Assembly: GCF_047824785.1 (NCBI RefSeq)
Contig: NZ_CP181167.1
Coordinates: forward strand, 3,720,001-3,784,000
Length of the DNA stretch: 64,000 bases
Direction of reading: 5' to 3'
Source of the DNA: Nitrobacter sp039808345
GTDB lineage: Bacteria; Pseudomonadota; Alphaproteobacteria; Rhizobiales; Xanthobacteraceae
In this document: positions 18,854 through 28,874 of the stretch, one piece after another
How positions within the stretch are numbered: position 1 is the first letter of the stretch
Layout: each line of letters opens with the position of its first letter
Notes under the pieces: model-generated
Told to the model about the DNA's origin: nothing
The model's input: only the letters and a program-made list of their open reading frames with translations
Databases searched by the model: none
Translations under genes and position numbers: made by a program

Positions 18854-20575
18854 ATGAACGCCTGGGACGCCCTGGTCGAAGGCCGCCTGGGAAGCGGGTT
18901 CAAGGCGTTCCGGGAACTGTGCCGCGAAGCCTACCGGGCCGAGGCCGGCGGGTTCGTGCCCGCGATCGCCGCCTCGCTCGCGCTCGGCCTGCTCGCGGTG
19001 CTGCCGCCGGTCCTCATTGCGCACCTGATCGACCGCGCGGAGACGGGGGCCGGCACGATGGGCCTGCTCGCGCTCGGCGTGCTCGCAGCCTTCGCGGCGC
19101 TCGCGCTGCTCGACGCGGGCCTGACCTGGCTGCGCCACCGCTTCACCATCGCAGCCCAGGTCCGGCTGCGCGCGCGCATCGCCCCGAAACTGCTGGCCAC
19201 CGGCCTGCGGCTACCGCTGCGCGGGCTTCAGGACAACAGCCGCGCCACCATGATGCGCTCATTCGACGACCTCGATGAGACACTCGGCTTCATCGCCGGC
19301 ACCATGCCAGAGTTCGTCACGGGCGCGATCTTGGCGACGAGCTATGCCGTGCTGATGTTGGTGGTCAACCCGCTGCTCGCCGTGGTGTCGCTCGGCGCAA
19401 CGGGGCTCGCTTTTGTAACTGCGGTCGTGCTGGCGCGGCGCAGCCGCACCGCCTTCGCGACCTGGATCCTCGACCGCGATCGCGCCTTCACCGTGATCGT
19501 CGAAGCCTTCGCCTCGCTCCTGACGATCAAGTCGATGAACGCGCATCGCGCGGTCGCGGACCGCTTCGCGGACAAGCTGGAGGCGGAGAACACAAGCCTC
19601 GCGGCGATGCGCCAGCGCACCGCCGACGCGGAGGCCATGGGCCGCGGGTGGCTGACCTTCGCTCCCGGGATCGTGGTGGTCGTGGGCGTCTGGATGGTGA
19701 GCCGGGGCGAACTGAGCACCGGCGAGCTGGTGCTGTTTCTCACGGTCTCGGCGTCGCTGTCCGGTCCGATCGGCAACATGTGCTCGCACTGGGAGGCGGC
19801 GCAGCGCACCATGGCCGCGATCACACGCATCTCCGAGTTGCGCGCCGCGGAGCTTGAGGACCTCGACGCGGACACAGGGCGGAACTGGAGCCTTGACGCC
19901 GGGCTCTCGCTCGCGGGCGTCGGCCATCGCTATGCGGCGAACGCCGCTCCCGTGCTGCATGCCGTCGATCTCGCGCTCGATCCGGGATCGCACATCGCCG
20001 TCACCGGCCGGTCCGGCGACGGCAAGACCACGCTCGCGCACATCCTCGCAAGGTTCATGCAGCCGAGCGAGGGCGCGGTGCTCGCCGGCGCGGCCGATGC
20101 CGCAGGCATCGGCCTGACCCCGTACCGCCGGCGCGTTCTCATGCTGCCGCACGAGACCGAGATCTTCAGCGCCAGCATCGCCGACAACGTCACCCTGTGG
20201 GACGGCTCCTTCGCTCTCCCGGAGGTCATGGAAGCGCTGCGGATCGCCCGCCTCGGGGAGGTGGTGGACGGACTGCCCCGCCGGCACGACACGCTGCTGT
20301 CCGCCGACGGCGAGCCGCTCTCCGCGGGCCAGCGCCAGCGCCTGGGGATTGCGCGCGCCATGATCCGGCGTCCAGACGTGCTGATCCTCGACGAGGCCAC
20401 CTCCTCGCTCGATCCGCAGACCGAGACCGATGTGATCGCAAACGTCCGCGCGGCGATGCAGGGCCGCACGCTGATCGTCATCACCCACCGCGAGGAACTG
20501 GCGGCGCGCTTCGGCCGGCGACTCGTGGTCAAAGACGGCGGCGCGGCCTATTTGCCCGGCTTCGAGCCCGGCTGA
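18854..20575 (+). CDS. ABC transporter, fused permease and ATPase, likely graspetide exporter
   Basis: A 573-residue half-transporter. About six membrane segments occupy residues 30-310, then an ATPase domain with Walker A GRSGDGKTT (385-393), signature SAGQRQR (490-496, a variant of LSGGQ) and Walker B LILDEAT with Asp513 and Glu514. There is no amino-terminal C39 peptidase domain, so if the leader is removed another protease must do it. It starts 4 bases after the ligase gene and must be co-transcribed. It probably works as a homodimer exporting the modified peptide. Its last 28 bases overlap the end of the convergent response-regulator gene. Confidence 0.88.
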   Translation: MNAWDALVEGRLGSGFKAFRELCREAYRAEAGGFVPAIAASLALGLLAVLPPVLIAHLIDRAETGAGTMGLLALGVLAAFAALALLDAGLTWLRHRFTIAAQVRLRARIAPKLLATGLRLPLRGLQDNSRATMMRSFDDLDETLGFIAGTMPEFVTGAILATSYAVLMLVVNPLLAVVSLGATGLAFVTAVVLARRSRTAFATWILDRDRAFTVIVEAFASLLTIKSMNAHRAVADRFADKLEAENTSLAAMRQRTADAEAMGRGWLTFAPGIVVVVGVWMVSRGELSTGELVLFLTVSASLSGPIGNMCSHWEAAQRTMAAITRISELRAAELEDLDADTGRNWSLDAGLSLAGVGHRYAANAAPVLHAVDLALDPGSHIAVTGRSGDGKTTLAHILARFMQPSEGAVLAGAADAAGIGLTPYRRRVLMLPHETEIFSASIADNVTLWDGSFALPEVMEALRIARLGEVVDGLPRRHDTLLSADGEPLSAGQRQRLGIARAMIRRPDVLILDEATSSLDPQTETDVIANVRAAMQGRTLIVITHREELAARFGRRLVVKDGGAAYLPGFEPG

Positions 20576-21204
20576 CTGGTCAGGCCGAGCCGCGTGGCGT
20601 GCCACGACGCCTCCGCGCGCGAGGAGATGTCGAGCTTGCGGTAGATCGACTTGATGTAGCGTGCGACCGTGCTCTCGGCGAGATCGAGGGCTTTGGCGGC
20701 CTCGACGTTGCGCATGCCGCGGCCGATCAGCGCCAGCACTTCCTTTTCCCGCGCGGTCAGATCGGCGTCGGGCACGGCGGGGCCGGTCAGACGGAAATGC
20801 TCCATGATACGGCGGGCGATCGACGGCGACAGCGCCGGGATGCCCTGCGTGAGCTGGGTCAATTGCCGGACGATGACCTCGGGCCGCTGCTCCTTCAGGA
20901 GATAGCCGTGCGCGCCCGCCGACAGCGCCGCGACGATATGGGCATCGTCGCCCATGACGGTGGTAACCACGCACAGCGTATCCGCCCGCTCGGCCCGCAG
21001 GCGGCGCAGCACGTCGAGGCCGGAGCCGTCAGGCAGACCGAGGTCGATCAGCGCGAGGTCAAAGCCGCCTTCCGTCGCCGCGGCGAGCCCCGCGCGCATG
21101 CTGGAGGCCTCGGTGATGCCGGAGCCGGGAAAGGCGCCGCGCACGATCTCGGCCAGCCAGCTGCGGGTTTCGGCGACGTCTTCCACGATCAGAACGCGGT
21201 TCAT
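20548..21204 (-). CDS. NarL/FixJ-family response regulator
   Basis: A 218-residue two-component regulator. The receiver domain has Asp9, phospho-acceptor Asp54 in LALIDLGLPDG and Lys104 in GYLLKEQ. The carboxy-terminal LuxR-type helix-turn-helix begins at about residue 147 with LTAREKEVLALIGRGM and includes AESTVARYIKSIYRKL. It overlaps the kinase gene by 4 bases (ATGA), so both are translated together. It converges on the exporter gene with a 28-base overlap. Position beside the graspetide operon suggests that it controls it; the 14-bp palindrome at 17377 is a possible target. Confidence 0.92.
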   Translation of the reverse strand: MNRVLIVEDVAETRSWLAEIVRGAFPGSGITEASSMRAGLAAATEGGFDLALIDLGLPDGSGLDVLRRLRAERADTLCVVTTVMGDDAHIVAALSAGAHGYLLKEQRPEVIVRQLTQLTQGIPALSPSIARRIMEHFRLTGPAVPDADLTAREKEVLALIGRGMRNVEAAKALDLAESTVARYIKSIYRKLDISSRAEASWHATRLGLTSQPGSKPGK

Positions 21205-22115
21205 GGCGAAGCCTTTGCGCTAGAGAGGGGGAATTGCACCGCGATCCGGGTGCCGGCCGCGCCCGGCACAATCTCGAACGTGCCGCCGAGCCCGGCCATG
21301 CGGGTGCGCATGTTGGTCAGGCCGTTGCCGACGCTCGCGCCGCAGGGATCGAAGCCGCAGCCGTCGTCCTCGATCGCCATGGCGATGGCGCCCGCGCGGT
21401 GCGCGATGTGGATGCGCAGAACGGAGGCGCGGGCGTGCTTGATGACGTTGCCCGAGGCCTCGCGGATCACCGAGCGCAGCGCATGCACGGCCTGCGGCGG
21501 CAGGACCGGCGCGCCCTGCGTCTGCGTGCTCCAGTCGAGGTCGATGCCGGCGGAGGACAGGTGCTCGGCAATCTCCACCCGAAGGTCAGCGAGCGTCTCG
21601 TCGAACGACAGGCCGGGGCGGGAGGCGTTATTGATGATGTCGCGCAGGTCGGACAGGGTTTCGCGGATCATCGCGTCCTTGCGGTCAGGGGCGCGGCTGT
21701 GGAGCGCGCCGAGAAGCTGCACGCCGATGTTGTCGTGGATGTCGAGGGCGATGCGCTCGCGCTCCTGCGCCGCGCCCTTCTCGTAGGACTCCCGGCTTTC
21801 CACCGCATGGCGCAGCATGGCGTGCAGTTCCGCGGCAAGGCTCGCATCCCGCGCCGAAAACAGCCTGCGGCCACGGCCGGCGTGTTCGAGCCGGAGCGCG
21901 GGCAGCGTGCCGATGCCGGGAACGAGAAGCGCCAGACCGTCCTCGCGCAGGGTGGCGGTTGCGGCGCCGGGCGACGGATCGATCCGCAGCGGATCGAACA
22001 CGTCCCGCACAAGCTGACGCCACAGTCCGGTTTGATCGACGCCGGGCGGTGCGAGCGCGACGTCGACCACCTGCCGGAACATGTTCTCGCGGATGACAGG
22101 CCTGCGGCCGAGCAG

Positions 22116-22131
22116 CCAGCTCGCCAGCTCG
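22116..22131. repeat. 8-bp tandem duplication causing the kinase frameshift
   Basis: CCAGCTCG is present twice in a row, followed by a third partial CCAGCG. One copy gives the continuous protein sequence ALASWLLGRRPVIRENMF; two copies shift the frame by two bases. Confidence 0.9.
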
Positions 22132-22983
22132 CCAGCGCGCTGCGCAAAGGCAGGTAGAGGAAGGCGACGGTCAGAAGCGCGAGGCTGAAGGCAGGCAAGC
22201 GCTCGACCGCCACCCCATAGATCAGCGCCGCGTCGAGCACGAGCAGCAACACCGCGCCACCGAGATAGAACAGGATGCTGAACGCCCAGTCGTCCAGTTC
22301 GAACAGGCGATAGCGCGCCACGCCGAGCGCGAGACCGGCATGGATGATGAGGAACAGCGGAAAGGCGTAGCCTTGCGACATGACCGGCGTCACCCCGATC
22401 ATGTGCGGCGCGATGATGGTGATCACGAAGGCGCCCGCGCCGATCGTCACCGCAAGGGAGAACCAGCCCAGCGCCGCGCGCGCGGACGGATCGCCACGCG
22501 TGCGCCGGTACTGCAGCCCCGCACAGGCGAGGATCGTCAGCATCGCCAGGGTCACGGGCAGGTGAAGTCCGATCGGGGGACCCGACGATAGCTCCAGCAC
22601 GCCGACGACAAACCATGCGCCGAGCACGAGCGCCGGCACGGCCAGCCAGCGGGGCCGCACCAGCCGGCGCGGATAGGAGAGGAACAGCCCGATCATCGCC
22701 GCGCCGAAGAGGAGCGCGCCCGCGTAATTGATGCCGGAGAGAACGCGGAAGAGCCCGCCGTCGAGCGCCAGTTCGCGCGTGCTGTAGACCGCGGCGGGCA
22801 TGGCGGAGATCATCAGCCCCGCGCCGGCGAGCGCGAACAGCCGCGGGCCGGTCCCCCCAGGCTTGAGGCTCCAGACCCAGACGCTGATCAGAAAACCGAA
22901 AAGTCCGGTGAGGGCCTGGACCCAGAACACGAGCGGAAGGTCGCCGACCGGGCGCTGCTGCCGGAGCCGGACGTTCGTGACCT

Positions 22984-23051
22984 TAGAATCTTTATGGTTT
23001 GACGCGTTTTCTTGACGCGGACCGGATTCCACTTCGCTCGAAAACGCTATA
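22984..23051. repeat. interspersed repeat inside the kinase coding frame
   Basis: Read with the gene, it starts TAGCGTTTTCGAGCGAAGTG and ends AAAGATTCTAA. It is the same B module found between genes at 23521, 34000, 43996 and 47545. It keeps the frame and adds about 24 residues containing SSEVESGPRQENAS. Confidence 0.85.
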
Positions 23052-23437
23052 GGTTCGGCATCCTCCCACCGGGTCTCGATGCCGATCGTCTCCCGCGCCA
23101 TGATGGCGGCAAGCCGGCTCTGGCGCGCCAGGAAATCCCGCACCTGCGCGTAGGTGGCGAGGCCGTCGGGGTCTTCGATCAGGTCGCCGGGATCCAGCCT
23201 GATCCGCTCCCCGCCGGAACCGATCAGCGCCACCAGGGCGGCAGCGGCCGGGACAGCCGCGGCCGGGCTGCCGGCATCGACGGAATCGATCCACACCAAA
23301 TCTCGATCTGGATGATTGGAAAGGTTGAGGCCGAGCCACGGCTGCCGGACGGCCAGCACCACGGCCACGGCGACCAAGACAAGCCCGATCATCGTTGCCA
23401 TCGTCAGAATGCCGATCGGCGTCAGCCTGATGCGCAA

Positions 23438-23928
23438 GAGTCCGCTCCCGCAATCCCGTCCCCATCCCGACCATACGGCAGCGATCCCGTCCGCTCATCC
23501 CTGAACGGGCGCTTACGGCTTTAGAGTCTTTCCGTTTCCGGTAGAATCATAAGCGGGCTCTATGATTTTAATCTGGAGCGTTTAATTCACGCGAACCGGA
23601 TTCCACTTTGCTCGAAAACGCTACAGGGGCCGAGCATGTCCTCAAGCTTGACCCGAGGCTGGATGCAGGTTCGCGTGAAGAGCGCGTCCCAGAAGCAAGC
23701 TCAAGCTTCGCTTCTGATTCAATCAGACGCGAAAATACGCCACGCAATGTTCCTGGATCGAGTCGATCCAGAAAGCATGAGCGGGACCAGTTCCGGTATT
23801 TTCAGTGGTGGATGCAAGCGGCGGCTTAGAGCAGCGGCCGGTCAAATGGAATCAGCGCCGCCGCTCCAGTTAATTGATTGAGCATCGGATTTATCCCGAA
23901 ACCGGTTCCCACTTTCGGGTCCGATGCT
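23438..23928. other. repeat-filled right flank of the island
   Basis: No gene is seen. 23521-23735 is a composite of B-type modules, partly GAGCATGTCCTCAAGCTTGA with CCCGAGGCTGGATGCAGGTT, and 23880-23931 is a compact inverted copy next to atpC. The remaining sequence (about 23740-23870) has no recognisable feature. Confidence 0.5.
23521..23735. repeat. composite interspersed repeat, right edge of island
   Basis: It begins TTAGAGTCTTTCCGTTTCCG, runs through GCGAACCGGATTCCACTTTG and CTCGAAAACGCTA, and continues into a second module ending in a CTTCTGATTCAATCAGA hairpin. The CCTCGGGCTAGACCCGAGGA variant of the centre is also seen at 34020. Confidence 0.75.
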
Positions 23929-23931
23929 CTA
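23880..23931. repeat. short palindromic repeat abutting atpC
   Basis: GAGCATCGGA at the left is repeated inverted as TCCGATGCTC at the right around CCCGAAACCGGTTCCCACTT. Its right end CTCTA, read on the other strand, supplies the TAG stop of atpC. Confidence 0.85.
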
Positions 23932-24336
23932 ATGCATAGCCGTCGTATTGAGCTGGCTCTGAATGCTCTTGAAGTGGTCCAGCCGCTCGATCGCCTTGTC
24001 GAGCTCGGAGCCTTCCTTGTCCGTCAGCCTGGATTCCATGCCCGCGATCGTATCAGCGAACTGCGCGCGATCCAGTTCCTCGATCGAGGTCGCCACGTCG
24101 GCAAGCACGGTCAGACCCTTTTCCGACGCCTCGGCCAGACCGCCGAGCACGACGATCTTCTGTTGCGTGCCGCCGGCGGTGACGGTCAGCATTCCGGGAC
24201 GGATCGCCGCGACGACGGGCGCGTGGCCGGCCAAAACACCGAAATCGCCCTCGACGCCGGGGATGTCGACCTGATCGACTTCGCCTGAAAAAACCAGTTT
24301 CTCCGGCGAAACGAGATCGAAATGGAAAGTCGCCAT
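23929..24336 (-). CDS. atpC: ATP synthase F1 epsilon subunit
   Basis: A 135-residue central-stalk subunit that couples rotation and inhibits ATP hydrolysis. The amino-terminal beta-sandwich is present (FHFDLVSPEKLVFSGEV, then GDFGVLAGHAPVVAAIRPG), followed by a predicted helical carboxy part. I start at the ATG at 24336 (MATFHFDL), the family norm; the frame is open 8 codons more. It is the last gene of atpHAG-ohr-DC. Its stop codon is the end of an interspersed repeat, so the repeat inserted exactly at the end of the operon. Confidence 0.95.
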   Translation of the reverse strand: MATFHFDLVSPEKLVFSGEVDQVDIPGVEGDFGVLAGHAPVVAAIRPGMLTVTAGGTQQKIVVLGGLAEASEKGLTVLADVATSIEELDRAQFADTIAGMESRLTDKEGSELDKAIERLDHFKSIQSQLNTTAMH

Positions 24337-24358
24337 GGTGTCCAGTCTCTCTGCTGTC

Positions 24359-24430
24359 ACCCGCGAGGTTGACCCGCGGGTCCATCCGCCATCGAATATC
24401 TATCGATGGATTGCCGGGTGAAGCCCGGCA
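24359..24430 (-). repeat. two hairpins between atpD and atpC
   Basis: ACCCGCG (24359-24365) pairs with CGCGGGT (24375-24381), and TGCCGGG (24412-24418) pairs with CCCGGCA (24424-24430). Neither has a T-run on the gene strand, so they are probably mRNA-processing or stability hairpins of a short palindromic repeat. Confidence 0.6.
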
Positions 24431-24443
24431 CCGACGACAATGA

Positions 24444-25874
24444 TCAAGCCGCTTCGGCAGCGAGCTTCTTGCCCTTTTCGACCGCTTCCTCGATGGTGCC
24501 GACCATGTAGAACGCCGCTTCCGGCAGATGATCGTACTTGCCCTGGCAAAGGTCGCGGAAGCCCTTGATGGTGTCGGCGAGATCGACGAACTTGCCCGGC
24601 GAGCCGGTGAACACCTCGGCGACGTGGAACGGCTGCGACAGGAAGCGCTCGACCTTGCGAGCGCGAGCGACGGTGAGCTTGTCCTCTTCCGACAACTCGT
24701 CCATGCCGAGAATGGCGATGATGTCCTGCAGCGATTTGTAGCGTTGCAGAACCTGCTGCACGAGGCGAGCGGTCTGGTAGTGCTCCTCGCCGACGATCAG
24801 CGGCGACAGCATGCGCGAGGTCGAATCGAGCGGGTCCACCGCCGGATAGATGCCTTTTTCCGAGATGGCGCGGTTGAGCACCGTCGTTGCGTCGAGATGC
24901 GCGAACGAGGTCGCCGGCGCCGGGTCGGTCAGATCGTCCGCCGGAACGTAAATCGCCTGCACCGAGGTGATCGAGCCCTTGTTGGTGGTGGTGATCCGCT
25001 CCTGCAGCGCGCCCATGTCGGTGGCGAGCGTCGGCTGATAGCCGACGGCGCTGGGGATACGGCCGAGCAGCGCCGACACTTCCGAGCCCGCCTGCGTGAA
25101 GCGGAAGATGTTGTCGACGAAGAACAGCACGTCCTGGCCCTGATCGCGGAAGTGTTCCGCGACCGTGAGGCCGGACAGCGCCACGCGCGCGCGCGCGCCG
25201 GGCGGCTCGTTCATCTGGCCGTAGACGAGCGCGCATTTGGAGCCTTCGCCGCCGCCCTTCTTGTTGACGCCGGATTCGATGAATTCGTGATAGAGGTCGT
25301 TGCCTTCGCGGGTGCGCTCGCCGACGCCGGCGAACACCGAATAACCACCATGCGCCTTGGCGACGTTGTTGATCAGTTCCTGGATCAGCACCGTCTTGCC
25401 GACGCCCGCGCCGCCGAACAGGCCGATCTTGCCGCCCTTGGCGTAAGGCGCCAGCAGGTCCACCACCTTGATGCCGGTGACGAGAATTTCCGCTTCGGTC
25501 GACTGGTCGGTATAGGACGGCGCCTCCGCGTGAATCGGGCGCAGATCGTCGGCCTTGACCGGGCCCTGCTCGTCCACGGGCTCGCCGATCACGTTCATGA
25601 TGCGGCCGAGCGTGCCGGCACCGACAGGCACCCGGATCGGCGCACCGGTGTCGGTCACGTCCTGGCCGCGCACCAGGCCTTCGGTGGTATCCATGGCGAT
25701 GGTCCGGACGGTCGATTCGCCAAGATGCTGCGCCACTTCCAGAACCAGCCGGTTCTCGCCGTTCTTGGTCTCGATGGCGTTGAGAATAGCCGGCAGGTGG
25801 CCTTCGAACTGCACGTCGACGACGGCGCCGATGACCTGGGTAATACGACCGATCTGGTTGGCTGCTGTAGCCAT
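24444..25874 (-). CDS. atpD: ATP synthase F1 beta subunit
   Basis: A 476-residue catalytic subunit. The P-loop GGAGVGKTVLIQEL, the GERTREGNDLY block with the catalytic Glu, and ALLGRIPSAVGYQPTLATDM are all seen. Length is normal. It starts at the ATG at 25874, 28 bases after the stop of the ohr-like gene, and is followed by atpC after a gap of about 107 bases with hairpins. It works in the membrane-bound F1Fo complex; the Fo genes are elsewhere, as is usual in alphaproteobacteria. Confidence 0.98.
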   Translation of the reverse strand: MATAANQIGRITQVIGAVVDVQFEGHLPAILNAIETKNGENRLVLEVAQHLGESTVRTIAMDTTEGLVRGQDVTDTGAPIRVPVGAGTLGRIMNVIGEPVDEQGPVKADDLRPIHAEAPSYTDQSTEAEILVTGIKVVDLLAPYAKGGKIGLFGGAGVGKTVLIQELINNVAKAHGGYSVFAGVGERTREGNDLYHEFIESGVNKKGGGEGSKCALVYGQMNEPPGARARVALSGLTVAEHFRDQGQDVLFFVDNIFRFTQAGSEVSALLGRIPSAVGYQPTLATDMGALQERITTTNKGSITSVQAIYVPADDLTDPAPATSFAHLDATTVLNRAISEKGIYPAVDPLDSTSRMLSPLIVGEEHYQTARLVQQVLQRYKSLQDIIAILGMDELSEEDKLTVARARKVERFLSQPFHVAEVFTGSPGKFVDLADTIKGFRDLCQGKYDHLPEAAFYMVGTIEEAVEKGKKLAAEAA

Positions 25875-25902
25875 GGAAAGTCTCCTATAACGACGAGGCG
25901 TG

Positions 25903-26307
25903 TCAGAGGACGCTGAGCGTCACCGGCACGTTGTTGCGCGTGGCCCGGGAATACGGGCAGATCGTGTGAGCGTCTTCGAGCAGCGCCTTGACCTTTTCCT
26001 TGTCGGCGCCCGGAATGCGCAGCGTAAGTTCGGCCTTCAGCGCGAAGCTGATCTCGTCCTTGTCGATCGAGACGTGGCAGCCAATCTCGGCCGCCTGACC
26101 GTCAAGACCATGCTTCCTGGCGAGCGCCAGCACCGCCTGGCCGAAGCAGGACGACCAGCCCAGCGCGAAAAGCTGCTCGGGATTATGTCCTTCGCCCGAG
26201 CCGCCCATTTCCTTCGGCAGGGCCATGGCCAGACCGAGGCCGCCGTCATCGAGGATCGCGCGGCCGTTGCGGCCGCCCTTCGTCGTCGCCTTGGTGACAT
26301 AAGCCAT
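25903..26307 (-). CDS. Ohr/OsmC-family organic hydroperoxide reductase inside the atp operon
   Basis: A 134-residue thiol peroxidase of the Ohr subfamily. Both redox cysteines are present: Cys54 in GWSSCFGQAV and Cys117 in HTICPYSRATR, with the Ohr-type amino part ATTKGGRNGRA. It reduces organic hydroperoxides, usually with lipoylated proteins as electron donors. It stands 17 bases after atpG and 28 bases before atpD, so it must be co-transcribed with the ATP synthase genes. That position is not standard for this operon. No OhrR-type regulator is beside it, so expression should follow the atp operon and not peroxide stress. Confidence 0.92.
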   Translation of the reverse strand: MAYVTKATTKGGRNGRAILDDGGLGLAMALPKEMGGSGEGHNPEQLFALGWSSCFGQAVLALARKHGLDGQAAEIGCHVSIDKDEISFALKAELTLRIPGADKEKVKALLEDAHTICPYSRATRNNVPVTLSVL

Positions 26308-26324
26308 AGCTGCGTCTCCTTCGA

Positions 26325-27203
26325 CTAGACCGCTTCGGCGCCGGAGATGATCTCGATCAGTTCCTTCGTAATCATCGCCTGTCGGGTGCGGTTGTAGATC
26401 AGGGTCTGCTTGCGGATCATTTCGCCGGCGTTGCGGGTGGCGTTGTCCATCGCGGTCATCTGCGCGCCGTAGAACGAGGCGTTGTTCTCCAGAAGCGCGC
26501 GAAAAATCTGCACGGCGAGATTGCGCGGAAGCAATCCGTTGAGGATTTCATCTTCCTCCGGTTCGTACTCATAGGATGGCGCGGGGCCATCGCTCGCAGC
26601 GGAGCCTTCGACCGCCAGCGGAATGACCTGCTGGGCGGTGGGGATCTGCGCAATAACGGACTGGAAGCGTGAATAGAACAGGGTACAGACATCGAATTCG
26701 CCGGCATCGAACCGGGCCAGCACTTTCCTTGCAATGTCCTCGGCATTGACGAAGCCGAGCTGACGCACCGAGCGCAGTTCGACGGTCTCGACGATCTGCT
26801 TCTCGAAGATGCGACGGAGCTGCTCGTAGCCTTTTCGCCCGACGCAGAAGAACTTGACCTCCTTGCCCTGGTTCATCAGAGCGAAGGCTCTGTCACGGGC
26901 CAGGCGGACGATGGCCGAATTGAACGCGCCGGACAGGCCGCGCTCGCCGGTGCAGACCAGCAGCAGATGAACCTGATCCTTGCCGGTGCCGACCAGAAGC
27001 GGCGACGCATTTGGCGAGCCGGCCGCGGCGCTGGCGATGTTTGAAATCACCGTGTCCATCTTCTCGGCGTAAGGCCGCGCTGCTTCGGCGGCGTTCTGCG
27101 CGCGACGGAGCTTGGAGGCGGCCACCATCTGCATGGCCTTGGTGATCTTCTGCGTCGCCTTGGTCGAGGCGATGCGGACACGCATGTCCTTGAGTGAAGC
27201 CAT
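26325..27203 (-). CDS. atpG: ATP synthase F1 gamma subunit
   Basis: A 292-residue rotor subunit. The amino-terminal helix MASLKDMRVRIASTKATQKI with TKAMQMVAASKLRRAQ and the carboxy-terminal helix with MDNATRNAGEMIRKQTLIYN, which form the coiled-coil shaft, are both present. I start at the ATG at 27203; the frame is open 30 codons more through the intergenic hairpin. It lies between atpA and the ohr-like gene. Confidence 0.97.
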   Translation of the reverse strand: MASLKDMRVRIASTKATQKITKAMQMVAASKLRRAQNAAEAARPYAEKMDTVISNIASAAAGSPNASPLLVGTGKDQVHLLLVCTGERGLSGAFNSAIVRLARDRAFALMNQGKEVKFFCVGRKGYEQLRRIFEKQIVETVELRSVRQLGFVNAEDIARKVLARFDAGEFDVCTLFYSRFQSVIAQIPTAQQVIPLAVEGSAASDGPAPSYEYEPEEDEILNGLLPRNLAVQIFRALLENNASFYGAQMTAMDNATRNAGEMIRKQTLIYNRTRQAMITKELIEIISGAEAV

Positions 27204-27262
27204 TCTCTGTCTCGCCCTGCCGGTCCGGTCATGGACCCGGTCGCAAATTCCCTGTTTCGTCA

Positions 27263-27283
27263 CGCCCGGCCTTGTGCCGGGCG
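27263..27283. repeat. hairpin between atpA and atpG
   Basis: CGCCCGGC (27263-27270) pairs with GCCGGGCG (27276-27283) around CTTGT. It is flanked by further GC-rich inverted segments between 27220 and 27335. No T-run follows on the gene strand. It resembles a small palindromic repeat inserted in the operon. Confidence 0.6.
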
Positions 27284-27341
27284 TTCGCGTCATCTTTCGC
27301 TGCCGCGCCTCAAGGTGCGGCAGGCCCGGCCCTGACGAAAC

Positions 27342-28873
<1,532 letters not shown>

Positions 28874-28874
<1 letters not shown>

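Larger units (their letters stand above)
21201..23437 (-). pseudogene. membrane sensor histidine kinase, frame broken by an 8-bp tandem duplication
   Basis: From a TTG at 23437 (GGGAGCGGA upstream) one frame encodes a membrane helix, a PDZ-like extracytoplasmic part (GSPAA, residues 57-61) and about seven further membrane segments to LRSALASW. The kinase part continues in another frame: GRRPVIRENMF, the H-box RERIALDIHDNIG (HisKA_3 type), N-box ASGNVIKHA and G-box GNGLTNMRTRM. The frames meet at an exact duplication of CCAGCTCG (22116-22131); deleting one copy restores a single protein of about 742 residues. An interspersed repeat lies in frame at residues 130-153. Without correction the membrane part lacks a kinase. 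It could be a recent pseudogene, a reversible slippage state, or a sequencing error. Confidence 0.8.

Noticed and set aside
20197..22157. Long plus-strand frames across the regulator and kinase genes
   Set aside because: They overlap the clearly coding receiver, helix-turn-helix and kinase motifs of the minus strand and show no domain of their own.
23641..23735. Frames of 73-81 codons within the repeat cluster before atpC
   Set aside because: They are made of repeat sequence (GCAGGTTCGCGTGAAGAGCG and related) and have no coding character.
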